Shown piece by piece: positions 11,575 to 22,193 of a stretch of DNA of 64,000 bases. Within the stretch, counting starts at the first letter, position 1; every line of letters begins with the position of its first letter. Below the pieces are notes generated by a model. It had not been told where the DNA came from. It saw only the letters and a list, made by a program, of their open reading frames with translations, and did not search any database. The DNA is from Brugia malayi (taxonomy: Eukaryota; Nematoda; Chromadorea; Rhabditida; Onchocercidae): NCBI RefSeq assembly GCF_000002995.4, contig NW_025062478.1, positions 12,706,001 to 12,770,000 of the forward strand. The letters run 5' to 3'. The position numbers and the translations under genes were made by a program.

Positions 11575-13491
11575 AACTTATGCTTTACGTTTCACTTTAA
11601 AAGAAGAAATGCACACTCATTGCTATTTCTGTTGTTGTTAATTATTTATATCTTATTAGTCAATATATTTCTTTAAATCTATCTCTTATGTTCTCGTTGT
11701 TGCGATATCATTAATTGCACCTATCACGAAATCACAACGTGACATATATTTCATCTCTTCTAATCTTTTCACAAATTCATTACTTTATTTATTCCAACTT
11801 CTATGATTTATTTCTTTGTATGATGCAGTTGTGAGTGCCAAAATTGGTTAATCGCCTACTCGTAATTAATTAAATTAAATTGTCCCATTTTCTATGTGCT
11901 GAAAATTGAATTTGCAAAAGTAAAGAACTTAATTGTTTCTTCAACATGTTAAAGAGTTTATAGCCTAAAAGAAAGAACGCAACAAAAGAAGTGATTTCAT
12001 ATTTGAAATTTGTAAAAGTTTGCTTCCTTTACAAGTAATTGAAATTCAGGACTATCATTTCTTTTAGTTCAAGAAGGATACTTCAGACGTTTATATTTCG
12101 GAATTCCAATGTTAAATTAGATTGGTTTTAAATTTTAAAATATGAAGAAAAAAGGAGACCTTATATAGTAATATAGCGTAGCCAATTTTTTTATTACTTA
12201 AGGTGATCTTTTTACTTCTGGCGTTCAGCTTTACATTGCAAACATGTTTTCAGTTTCCTAACAATACTAAAATAAGGTAAGTTTGAAACATAATCAAGTC
12301 GGTGAGAGTTTTGTCGAGTGATGAATTGACGGAATATATGCATTCCGGTTAGTAGTTTTTGTAAATTGTTATAATGCAGGTATCGGTATTCCTCTTGAAA
12401 TTCTTTGTTCAGCTCCAGCTTTCATTGTTTTTATCATTCGAATTTTGATTCAATTTTAGGCTACAATTAATTTCGATTCTAAAAATCTCAACTAATTTCC
12501 AATTAACTTGTATCAACTGAGATGTTTAAAACTCAAAAATTAAGATGTTTTTCAGTTTTGATGAAATTTTATTGAAAAGGGAAATGGTCACTTAATAATT
12601 AAAGACTAAAGTTTTAGTGTAGACCCTAGAATTGGCAATAGTTTTGGAATAGTTTCAAACACTTTGCAAATAGTAAGGGTTATACTACAATCTCAGAAAA
12701 TTACGAAATGATAAAAGCGCTAAGAGACAAATATGGAGAGTCTTTTAAGATTGAATAAAAAATATAACAATCGAAATATGAAATGAATACTGTGCTAACT
12801 AGAGCCTCACGAGAGAACCTGGGACACTCTAGTATTGAAATTTTAATCGCCACGTTGAACATTAGATAAGGTATATCATCAGAGAAAAGTTAGGTATATC
12901 TCAGTCAATTTTGAAGCTTATAAACTTCTTATGAGATCTGATTATCGTAAATGAAAAGGTTAAACTCTCAAAGCAAAGTCTGCAAAACTTCAGCATTAGC
13001 ATCTCAAATTACGATATGTTTCGCGATAAAAATCCGTGATAATTTAGCTACCTACTTACCTTATCCTTTGGATGTACTTTAATTATACTCGATAACTGTT
13101 TTGGTAATACGTCTGAAAAAAGTTAATGGCATTCTTCTTATAAATTTTGTTAATTTCACTACTTCCAACAATAATAAATTTAATCAGAAATAATCAGATC
13201 CAGTTAGTACGTCGGATTTTTTTTTCCATTTTTAATTTTTTTTTTTTTTGTTAATTCTTGGAATTGAATTCCTTTTGGTGTCTCCATTACGTGCAATTCA
13301 TTCGTTAAATAATCGATTACATTGGCGCACAATGATATGATTTCGTAGTTGTGTACGAGTAGCAGGATACAATCCTGGTTTCTTCATACCGGATGGAATT
13401 TTCTTCATAGTTCGTATTTCTGATCCGGTTTCATGCGATAATTTCTTGGAAATGAAGGATCTTTTTTGAAATGTCTCATCGCCTTAAATTT
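11575..13491. other. 3' flank of copy C (C/E type)
   Basis: AT-rich and nearly identical to 24967-26883 downstream of copy E. The segment 11840-11995 matches 3445-3605 of unit A, so this flank derives from the A/B spacer with a different middle. A decayed BEL/Pao gag fragment lies at 12678-12758. Otherwise no gene is visible. Confidence 0.7.
12678..12758 (+). pseudogene. remnant of an older BEL/Pao gag gene (C flank)
   Basis: Translates to GYTTISENYEMIKALRDKYG followed by six residues and a TAA. This aligns with the gag of the intact element nearby (GYDITPENYSIVRNVLVEKF). The shared pattern is GY, ENY, then L..K(Y/F)G. Flanking frames are full of stops. It is therefore an old, unrelated insertion, duplicated with the flank; the second copy is at 26070-26150. 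Confidence 0.55.
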
Positions 13492-13536
13492 CGCTTTTTC
13501 CTTTCGCGTTGATTGGAAACGCGAAAGGAAAAAGCG
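13492..13536. repeat. 19-bp perfect hairpin at the C/D inversion junction
   Basis: Arms 13492-13510 (CGCTTTTTCCTTTCGCGTT) and 13518-13536 are exact reverse complements around a 7-base loop (GATTGGA). In the E flank the matching sequence (from 26884) continues instead as unique sequence and has CGTG where the arm here has CGCG. The hairpin therefore marks the place where the sequence folds back and the inverted D arm begins. Confidence 0.9.
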
Positions 13537-14030
13537 CTATAAACTCTTATAAACTCTTTTAGGCTATAAACTCTTTAACATGCTGAAGAAACAATTAAGT
13601 TCTTTACTTTTGCAAATTCAATTTTCAGCACATAGAAAATGGGACAATTTAATTTAATTAATTACGAGTAGGCGATTAACCAATTTTGGCACTCAGAACT
13701 GCAGCATACAAAGAAATAAATCATAGAAATTGGAATAAATAAAGTAATGAATTTGTGAAAAGATTAGAAGAGATGAAATATATGTCACGTTGTGATTTCG
13801 TGATAGGTGCAATTAATGATATCGCAACAACGAGAACATAAGAGATAGATTAAAAGAAATATATTGACTAATAAGATATAAATAATTAACAACAACAGAA
13901 ATAGCAATGAGTGTGCATTTCTTCTTTTAAAGTGAAACGTAAAGCATAAGTTTTAATGGTTCTTCATGTGCAATTTCAAGCCGAGTTTACTTCTGAAACC
14001 CTTACTGCATACCGTACAACGGTACATAAG

Positions 14031-14950
14031 TCAATTCATGTCATGAGTCGCAATGTGAGTCTGTAAATTGCACTTTTTTAAAAAACTTTTCCCGCATATC
14101 GGACAACTGCACGGCTTTTCACCGGTATGGATCATCATATGTTCTTTCACATACACAGAGCGACTAAAATTCTTTTTGCATATTGAACAACTATACGGCT
14201 TTTCACCAGTATGAGTCATTATATGTCTTTTCATATTCCCGAACTGAGTGAAATTTTTTTTACATACCGAACAACTGTACGGCTTCTCACCGGTATGTGT
14301 CAACATATGAGTTTTTATATTCCAGAACTGAGTAAAATTCCTTTTGCATATCGAACAACTGTATGGCTTCGTACCGGTATGAGTCATCATATGTTTTTTC
14401 ATACTCCCATACTGAGTGAAATTCTCTTTGCATATCGAACAACTATACGACTTCTTGATAGTATGCGTCCTCATATGTATTTTCATATTCCCGAACTGAG
14501 TGAAATCTTTTTTGCATATCGAACAACTGTACGGCTTCTTACCGGTGTGAATCATCATATGGTCTTTTATGTTTACCACTTCCTTCTGACATACATTACA
14601 GCGTTGTTTCTTTCTTGTGCTTTTTTTTTGCTTTGATAATTCCATTACTTCCATCATTGTTTCGATTGGAAGGAGCCGTTCAAGCAGTTTTATTCGTCCA
14701 TCACTTTCTGTCTCCACTGATAATCCTTGGGATTCGCTCCCTTCCTTTTTTATTTTCGATATTGATAAATCCAACGATTCTGTTTGATCCGTTTGCGCTA
14801 CCTTAAATTAATATGCAATTATCAATCTAACACTGTGCAAAATTTTAAATCTCCAAGGTATTACAGCGTTATGTAGTTTTTAAGTGGACTTACGGTAGTT
14901 TGAATATTGCTCAATTGGAGGAAGAAGAAGAAAAAATAGATCGAATACAT
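14031..14950 (-). CDS. C2H2 zinc-finger protein, copy D, inverted and truncated (7 fingers)
   Basis: Inverted copy. By comparison with E, exon 1 is 14950-14894 and the main exon starts at 14801. It ends at a TGA (14031-14033) that replaces the Arg codon AGA seen in E directly after HDMN. Seven fingers remain. An eighth finger is still encoded in frame just past the stop (about 13953-14030) but is not translated from this frame. The N-terminal half matches A/B and the C-terminal half matches C/E. It may still make a shorter protein, or it may be an early pseudogene. Confidence 0.7.
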
Positions 14951-16131
14951 GTCAATGATAATAATTTCTGTCCAATTCTAAAAAGTAATCAATTTTACTG
15001 GCTGCTGTTTGACAAAAGTGCAAGGGAGAAATTTGTCCAATTAAATGCTTTTTAAAATATATTCCATTATTTACAAATTTATCATCGAACCCCAAAATTC
15101 TTCTTATAACTCAAAACTCTAAAAAAAGGTAACATCTTTTATTAAAATAAATGAATGAAAATTGTGGAAAAGAGTTTGACAAAGGCCATCCAATCACTTC
15201 TGTTAGATACTGTTGGATGATTGTGTATTGATAAGTTATAACGTCCATGTATAACAATATAGATATACTAATAATAATAGAATATAAAATATTACGCATG
15301 TTTAATACAATAGCAATCACTGTTTAATCTTCTACATTGAATAATTTCATTTTAGTTGCTACATACATTGTTGGAAATAATTTATGCAAAACAGTTGTCA
15401 TTTTTTTTTTTACAATTTTATTTTATTTCGCTTCAATTTCTCCACATTTTCAAATCTATGGAATATTAGCGAAGTTGGATAACTACATTGCTACGTCTTT
15501 TGTAGTTGGAATGGAGAAAATTGAAGATGTTAAGGAAGAACTTACACAAATGAGAAAGGCTTGTTAAACAAATGTAAGTGAAGTAACCTTCGAGCATATT
15601 CCAATCAGATCGAACCGGTTCACAAAGCGGAGGCATCTACGGATTTTTTATTTTTATTAAATTCTAGAGAATTATTTACAATCAGTTTAATTTGATAAAT
15701 ATGTATAAATTATATCTTGTCACCATCCTTGTTTATAAGAAAAAAATTGAAGCCTGTCCTTTCTGTCCTACCTAAGTTTTACGGTTAGGAATTATAAATA
15801 GTTCCAGTTCGAGCTTTGTTGTGGTCATAGATACATAATCATAAGTAGTTACATAGCCACAGATGGCGAACCGATACCTTCTAGTTCAATATTTTAAGTG
15901 TTGCCAACCATACACTGATTAACAGTTATTGGACGGAACCAGTGTTTTTCATTATTGATTACTGCAAATAAATGATAAAACTTTACCACCTCTTTTTATT
16001 CTTTTTCAGTTTCACAATGCTTGGAATTTGAAAGATTAATAAATATTAGAAATCATCATTGGTACTTATTTGACAGCTACTTTCATCATATGATGTTGTG
16101 CACAATGACTGTAAGAAAATTTAATAAGCCT

Positions 16132-16136
16132 AGTTT
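16132..16136. repeat. target-site duplication (left) AGTTT
   Basis: AGTTT directly precedes the element and recurs at 22971-22975 directly after it. Unit A has a single AGTTT-type site here (reverse complement, about 4283-4290), so the pre-insertion site is known within this window. Confidence 0.9.
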
Positions 16137-16670
16137 TGTTGTGAATGTATTGGATTGGATTGGTGTTGTGAATGGATTGAATTGGTTTGTTTTACTTGCA
16201 CAATTGAGTCGAGTGCTTTATCTTGGGTAATTAAACCAAACAAGCAATCAGTAGTTTGACAATTTAGTGAGGAGGATGAGCTAAGCAACGGGGAGACTTC
16301 TGGAACAATCCTCTGGTTGAGTGGTCATTGCCCTTATATAGCATGATTTGAGGGTGGAGAGATAAAGCGATTGATACAATGGAAGCTAGGAGGAAGGCTA
16401 TGGGAAAGATAGTTTTTGTAAACGGAATTAGATAACAAACAAAGGATTGGAAAGATGTGCATTAGATAATATGACAGATTAGCATGGGAATTTGTTAACA
16501 CATTACCATCTATGAGTCATTAAAGAATTTGAATTACAATAAAACTTACAATAAATGATTAACATGATTTGCTTAAATATAAATACATTGATTTAAATTT
16601 GACCCTTTGCTAAATTCGATTGTTCGGTACAAAGATTATTTCTAGTGGAATTTCGAGCTTGTTCTCGACA
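16137..16670 (-). repeat. 3' LTR of the BEL/Pao element
   Basis: 534 bp, same as 22437-22970 apart from two differences seen by eye (a T/G near 16188 and a T/C near 16627). The last 78 bases of the pol reading frame run into this LTR. The preceding polypurine stretch (minus strand CTCGGGAG, 16671-16678) is weak. Confidence 0.93.
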
Positions 16671-19600
16671 CTCCCGAGGGAAGAGCGAAAAGTATTCTAA
16701 TGGATAGATTTGGGGTTTATAGGATAAAACATTGTGATCTTCAACACTTTCTAAACCTTGATTATGGGTAGTACAAGTTTGAATTAAATGTAAAGGGATG
16801 GTGGTAGGTATTTTCACATGAACATGCGTGTAGACTGTAATTCGAATCGGTGTGGCGTTACGAGTTTCAATTGTTTTGCAATTCCATTTCTGAGGCATGT
16901 TAAATGGAACACCTGATGTCCATTTGCATTCCTTCGTTTCTGCTGCTTGTAGAATTATCGATATTGCTACTGTTAACAGTAAGTTGGTTAAAACGAAATT
17001 TGACTTCTCCCTTTTTTGTAAATTTGTCTGGCTCCGTGTTCGATGAGCAATAGGTTGCTCCTCACCACTTTCACTCGAAATCTTCGTGTTAGTTGTGGTG
17101 TTTCGGTTTTGGATAATTGGTTCTGCTCTCTCTGATGGGTTCGCGGGGTTCTCCGGAGTAGACTGTTCTTCTGGAGTAACTTCAAGTGGATACAACGTGC
17201 TTACAGGTCGATTTAGAAGTTTTCCTGACGATGTTTCGATCTGAGCGCTCCTGACGTACCCATCATTGGCTACGTTTAATTTCTTTATCCTTGCTAGTTT
17301 CCATGTACCACGTGGTGCATGAGGCTCATTTAACAGTACCACTTCTCCTTCTATCGGCTGTCTCTTTTCTACATTTCTTGGAGATTTATGTTCTAATTGG
17401 TATCGATCCTTTAAGCTATTCAAGTATTCGTCTTTCCATATCTCCCAAAATGTTTTCAATGTTTCTAGGGTATTCGACCAGTGTTGAAGTAACCTTTCTT
17501 GTGTGGTTAGACTATAAGGTGAGAATTCGTCTTCTCTGTCGTTATTGCTATTCAGTATAGACAAAGAAGCATTGGGAATGATGAAGTCTATTGGTCGCAA
17601 AATAATTGAGTCGTCGAAATTTACGTAAGTTAAGGGGCAAGTATTAAGAATGCTTTCCACTTCGATAATCAGTGTGATTAGTTCCCCTTCCTTAAGCAGC
17701 CGTCTACCGATAGCTCTTCTTAAACTCCTTTTTGTTAGGCCGATTAATCTTTCGTAGATTCCGCCGCTCCATGGTGCTCTCGGTGTTATAGTCTTACATT
17801 TGATTCCTTTCTCAGCAAGGAAATTAGAGAGTTGTGATTCTTGCGTTTTTATGGCTTGAAAAACTGCCTGAAATTGGGTGGCATTGTCCGAAAGAATGAG
17901 TTCGGGATAGCCGCGTCGCGCAACAAATCTTCTTAATGCAGTTAGGAAACTTTCCGCTGATAGATCGTCCACCATTTCCAAATGTACCGCTCTGGTGGTG
18001 AAGCATGTGAACAAGGCGATCCATCGCTTTGCTTTTTCCAATTGTATCTTCACAGTAATCGGCCCCAAATAGTCGAGGCCAATTCGTCCAAACGTTCTTG
18101 ATTCAGTGATCCGCTCTTGCGGATAATTTGGCATAGGTGGCAATTTGAATGGCTTGGCTTTCCAGCGTTTGCAACTCATACAGCGGTTTAACACCTTCTT
18201 GACTTCAGCCCTTCCTTTCGGAATCCAGTAAAGGTTTCTTATTCTGGAAATAGTTTGAGGGATACCTCCATGATGCGTCGTTTCGTGGTGGTGTTGAATA
18301 ATTAGTTCTGTTATTCGATTGTGTCTGGGGAGATATATTGTTTGGGATGAGTATTCCCTGTCGTTCGGCAATTGTAGTCTGCTTTGGAATCTCCAGTACC
18401 TGTCTGCATAGTGCAGATTGTACTTTTCCACTTCTTCTGCTGTTATACCTTCCGATTGGGATTGTTTTATTAGTAGTTCCGCAGCGAGATTGTAATCCTC
18501 GGGTGTAATCGGATTCCTTTCTGATACGCTGCTTAACCAGGTTAATTTTCCTTTAGATAATTTTTTGAGAAATTTTAGTACTCTTACTGTTGTTCTTATC
18601 ATCTTTGTCCATTTACTGAATCGTTTTGCCTCCAGGAGATTGATTCGATTTGTATTGATGATTTCTTCTGTGGTTGTTGTTGCTACTATATTCTTATCTT
18701 CTTCGTTATCCTCTTCTTGTGGAACGTCGTATTCCCAATGAGGCCAATTCGGTTCATTACCATTGATCCATGTGGGCCCGCTCCACCAAGGCTCGTAACT
18801 TATTAGACGAGTCGGAAAGGTTCCTCTGGTAGCAATGTCTGCTGGATTGTGTTCGCTTGGGATATACCGATATGCGAATTTCGCCATTTGTATTTCTTCC
18901 ACACGATTCTGTATAAATTTTGGTAGGAGGCGAGAATTGTTTTGTATCCAATGTAGTGCACAGCGAGAGTCCGACCATACCACTACCTTTGGATTTTCTA
19001 ATTCCATTTGTTTGATGACAAACTGAGCTGCACGTACACCGATGAGAATAGCTAGTAATTCTAGCTTTGGTATCGTCATTCCTTTAATAGGTGCTAATCG
19101 TGATTTAGCAAAGAGTAACGACGTATGCGTATTTTGATGGGCGTATACTACTGCAGCATATGCCACTGTAGATGCATCGGTGAAAACATGAAAGATAATT
19201 TGTTGTGATAAATCGATTGTGAATCGCGTTTGGGCATTGATATGAGTTGGGCATTCTACCACAAGATTGTTCCAGGTTTCAATCAATTGATTGTCGAGGG
19301 GTTGATCCCAATGTATGTTTTTTCTCCAGAGTTCTTGGAGAAATATCTTGAACGGTACTATCAGTGGTACTAGGAATCCAAGTGGGTCGTATTGTGAGGC
19401 GATGAACCGTAGAATAGTTCTTTTTGTTGTTGTTTGTTCGGTCCATGGATTTAATGTTATCTGGATATGATCCTTGTGTGGATTCCACTTAATCCCTAAT
19501 ATTTTCTTTATTTGACTCATTCGTGCTCGGTCTGACTTGGGTAGTTGCTCATTGAATGTCTGGTCATTTGAGAGGAATTCTCGCACGTTCATTGACGCAT

Positions 19601-20102
19601 CCTTGAAAACTGATTTTGTTTCTTCATATTTATTCAAGGCTTCCTTTTCATGGCTCGCTGATAAGATGATATTGTCGACGTAGAGATTCTTCTTGATTTC
19701 ACGTGCAGTTTCAGTCTCATAATGTTCCAAATGATAATTGAGAGTTGCTGATAATAAAAAGGGTGACGATATCACTCCAAAGGGAACCCTTTTGAATCGA
19801 TAGCATATTAAATTATCTCTGTCCACCTGTTTCTGAATATCTTTTACCCATAGAAAGCGTGTGCAGTCCCGTTCCGTTGGCAGCAACTCTAATTGTAGGA
19901 AGGCTTTTTCGACGTCAGCTATTATGATGATTTTCATTGTTCTTAGTCGAATTAATATTCCAGCTAAATCGGGAAGGGTGATAGGGCCTCGATACAAGAC
20001 ATCGTTTAAGCTTTTCCTGCCTCTGAGGTGAGCGGAAGCGTCATAAACTATTCTGACCTTTGTCGTGGTGTTATCTGATTTTACCACTTCATGATGGGGC
20101 AA
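16593..20102 (-). CDS. pol: BEL/Pao pol: RT, RNase H, integrase and C-terminal extension
   Basis: 1169 residues from the Met at 20102. The frame is open from 20402, just after the TAA, so the true RT start lies upstream. RT has ADVEKAF (D63) and YVDN (141-144), where YVDD is the commoner form. RNase H has D309 (FTDAS), E348, D378 (SDSR) and D422. Integrase has the zinc motif HHETTHHGG with C641 and C644, then D677, D739 (SDNATQF) and E784. A DUF5641-like tail occurs at about 918-975 (VVLLNEPHAPRGTWKLARIK). Residues from about 1031 form a separate piece with a hydrophobic stretch near 1035-1053 and several Cys. It could be the start of a lost envelope-like region, but this is uncertain. The frame ends inside the 3' LTR. 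All visible catalytic residues are present. Confidence 0.9.
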   Translation of the reverse strand: MPHHEVVKSDNTTTKVRIVYDASAHLRGRKSLNDVLYRGPITLPDLAGILIRLRTMKIIIIADVEKAFLQLELLPTERDCTRFLWVKDIQKQVDRDNLICYRFKRVPFGVISSPFLLSATLNYHLEHYETETAREIKKNLYVDNIILSASHEKEALNKYEETKSVFKDASMNVREFLSNDQTFNEQLPKSDRARMSQIKKILGIKWNPHKDHIQITLNPWTEQTTTKRTILRFIASQYDPLGFLVPLIVPFKIFLQELWRKNIHWDQPLDNQLIETWNNLVVECPTHINAQTRFTIDLSQQIIFHVFTDASTVAYAAVVYAHQNTHTSLLFAKSRLAPIKGMTIPKLELLAILIGVRAAQFVIKQMELENPKVVVWSDSRCALHWIQNNSRLLPKFIQNRVEEIQMAKFAYRYIPSEHNPADIATRGTFPTRLISYEPWWSGPTWINGNEPNWPHWEYDVPQEEDNEEDKNIVATTTTEEIINTNRINLLEAKRFSKWTKMIRTTVRVLKFLKKLSKGKLTWLSSVSERNPITPEDYNLAAELLIKQSQSEGITAEEVEKYNLHYADRYWRFQSRLQLPNDREYSSQTIYLPRHNRITELIIQHHHETTHHGGIPQTISRIRNLYWIPKGRAEVKKVLNRCMSCKRWKAKPFKLPPMPNYPQERITESRTFGRIGLDYLGPITVKIQLEKAKRWIALFTCFTTRAVHLEMVDDLSAESFLTALRRFVARRGYPELILSDNATQFQAVFQAIKTQESQLSNFLAEKGIKCKTITPRAPWSGGIYERLIGLTKRSLRRAIGRRLLKEGELITLIIEVESILNTCPLTYVNFDDSIILRPIDFIIPNASLSILNSNNDREDEFSPYSLTTQERLLQHWSNTLETLKTFWEIWKDEYLNSLKDRYQLEHKSPRNVEKRQPIEGEVVLLNEPHAPRGTWKLARIKKLNVANDGYVRSAQIETSSGKLLNRPVSTLYPLEVTPEEQSTPENPANPSERAEPIIQNRNTTTNTKISSESGEEQPIAHRTRSQTNLQKREKSNFVLTNLLLTVAISIILQAAETKECKWTSGVPFNMPQKWNCKTIETRNATPIRITVYTHVHVKIPTTIPLHLIQTCTTHNQGLESVEDHNVLSYKPQIYPLEYFSLFPRECREQARNSTRNNLCTEQSNLAKGQI

Positions 20103-20402
20103 GTAATGGATAATACCTTGATGGTTTGTGAAATGACTTACCCTTTCGATGACATTGGATCTTAACTGTTCATTGATTGTTTCATTGTATGTGGTAAGTA
20201 GATGTTGGTTGCGGTGAAGTCGCTTGATTAACGACTGTAAGCGTCCGAGACATAATTCGAAATTGTCGCTTAATTTGGAACTGGTATCTTTCCATGGCCA
20301 TGCGACCTGGTATCGTCCATCGGATTTTCTAATCGTTTTCTTAAATTGTTTTAAGGCTTCTTCATCGTCATTGATCTCGGGTTTGTCTTGTATGCCTATT
20401 AG

Positions 20403-22058
20403 TTACAGTTTCCAGAATTGATCTAAATCTGGAACGTTGATCGTGTTAGCGGCGTAAACTATTTGTGAGGACATTCGTGAATTGGGAGAAATTTTCTTTG
20501 TATAGCCAGACCCAGCCAGGATCGGGCCCACTTTAGTGTGGAGCAGTGTGAATCCCGATTGCAGATTCTCTGCTTTGTCGAAATTGATGAATTGAAAGAA
20601 GTGGTTGGCTCCTATTAATATATCCGGTTGCTTCCATTCACTGTGGAAATCAATTGTTGGACTTCCTTTGAGGGATCGTATGTCGCTTTCACTTAAGTTG
20701 ACTACTTGTAGTTTGTTTGTTAAATAGTCCACGGTGTTCGCTTCGAGCAACACTGTACGGTCCTTTCCGATTTTTATCCCTATTTCAATTCTGGTGGTTA
20801 GGTGCGTGTTCGGGTCCTTTTTGCCGAATGAAGCGATGTTTAATTTCCCTTCATCTGTTTCGTTAAGCATTAGTTGTTTGGCTAAGTTCTTTGAAACAAA
20901 GGATAATTGTGATCCAACGTCGAATAGGGCTAAAGCCCTTTGTTGAGTATTTGGATTAGTTGGGTTGAACACATTTATCTGCTTGCATAAGAGTAGGATG
21001 CGCTTGTCACGTTTCTTCTCTTTTTCGACTATTATATTTGTCGTGGTAGTGGAGTCTGGATCCTCTGGTTTATTGGGCATTTCCTTGAATTTGTTAGGGC
21101 ACAACGCGGAATTGTGTTGACCCTTGCAGTGGAAGCAATTCCGTTTCTTGTTTTTGCATCTGGCTGCCATATGTCCGATCTTGAAGCAGTTGAGGCAAGC
21201 GTTTAGTTTCTTCAGACGTTGCAGCCTTTGTTTGAGAGTGGGATAAATCTGGCACTCTTCATCCCAGTGATTCTTGTTGCATAGTGCACAAGGTCTTGAT
21301 AGGGCTTTGATGATGGGTTTCTCCGGAACAGAGGTTGTTAAGGCTGAAGTCTCATTGGGATTGTGTCGTGGTCTTGGCTTGCCTTTTATTGGAGATTGAT
21401 TCTCCATATTCCCTTTAAACCATAGGGACTGGCTTTGTACTACTTCTTCGTTCACAGATGCAAGCTCCGTGAGGAAGTTTCGGAGTTTGGTGACAGACCA
21501 CGATTCCTGCCTCTTTCTTCTGTAAACCTGTTCTAGGATCCAGGTTGGCAATTTCCCTTCCACAGCTATTTCGATACCGGACTGCTCTAAATTCTCACCG
21601 ATGGCCTCCAATTGTCGAAGTGTTCGCTCAATGGCCTCAAGCGTTGCTTTCCACTCTCTATCGTTCTTTTTGATGGAGTATAATTCGGTGAACAAGGCTC
21701 GTTTGATGGCGTAAGGCTGCCCAAACTTTTCGACGAGGACATTTCTTACGATACTGTAATTCTCCGGAGTTATGTCATAACCTCTGATAGCTTGGAGGGC
21801 GTCTCCTTTGAGACATGCGATGAGATAGTTTAGTTTATGGATATCGGGAATTGCTTGTTGATGTATAGCTGTATCAAAGCTATTCCAAAATTCCCTCCAG
21901 CGTCTTGGATTCCCACTGAATGTGGGCAGTGGTAGTTGTGGGAGATTTACTGTAGGGTATTTACCCGCTTGTGTGGGTTCCTTGGGTTGAGTTGTTTCCT
22001 CCCTTACCATAGACTGATTTAACCGTTGTAATATGAACTCCGAATCATTTTGATACAT
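20403..22058 (-). CDS. gag-pro: BEL/Pao gag-protease segment
   Basis: 551 residues from the Met at 22058, with the frame open from 22193. Residues about 35-200 resemble the BEL/Pao capsid domain (LPLPTFSGNPRRWREFWNSF near 42-61, ITPENY near 96). Three zinc knuckles follow: C257-C260-H264-C269, C288-C291-H296-C301 and C308-C311-H315-C320, which would bind element RNA. The aspartic protease has D380 in ALFDVGSQ, the D-x-G-S form of Pao (A17-type) proteases. The frame ends at TAA (20403-20405), inside a stretch that in this family continues straight into RT, and it reopens immediately after. The stop is probably a nonsense mutation or a readthrough site. Confidence 0.88.
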   Translation of the reverse strand: MYQNDSEFILQRLNQSMVREETTQPKEPTQAGKYPTVNLPQLPLPTFSGNPRRWREFWNSFDTAIHQQAIPDIHKLNYLIACLKGDALQAIRGYDITPENYSIVRNVLVEKFGQPYAIKRALFTELYSIKKNDREWKATLEAIERTLRQLEAIGENLEQSGIEIAVEGKLPTWILEQVYRRKRQESWSVTKLRNFLTELASVNEEVVQSQSLWFKGNMENQSPIKGKPRPRHNPNETSALTTSVPEKPIIKALSRPCALCNKNHWDEECQIYPTLKQRLQRLKKLNACLNCFKIGHMAARCKNKKRNCFHCKGQHNSALCPNKFKEMPNKPEDPDSTTTTNIIVEKEKKRDKRILLLCKQINVFNPTNPNTQQRALALFDVGSQLSFVSKNLAKQLMLNETDEGKLNIASFGKKDPNTHLTTRIEIGIKIGKDRTVLLEANTVDYLTNKLQVVNLSESDIRSLKGSPTIDFHSEWKQPDILIGANHFFQFINFDKAENLQSGFTLLHTKVGPILAGSGYTKKISPNSRMSSQIVYAANTINVPDLDQFWKL

Positions 22059-22193
22059 TTTTAAAATGACTACAGTTTGTTTTGCTTGTAAAATTAAGTT
22101 GGTAATACCTGATTCATCATCGTTTATCTGAAGGTATCGATCTTCTTCTTCTTTTCTTTTGGTTGAGACTGAAATCTGCTGGATGAATTGTTT

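Larger units (their letters stand above)
13545..16136 (-). repeat. inverted arm carrying copy D
   Basis: Reverse complement of the unit sequence. It includes the 3' flank up to the CTATAAACTC repeats at the junction, gene D, and the whole upstream flank to the equivalent of about position 4290 in unit A. The arm is interrupted at 16136 by the LTR element and resumes at 22971-23031. Confidence 0.9.

Noticed and set aside
17291..17560. Plus-strand open frames within the retrotransposon
   Set aside because: They are antisense to the pol gene, whose minus-strand frame carries all the conserved motifs.
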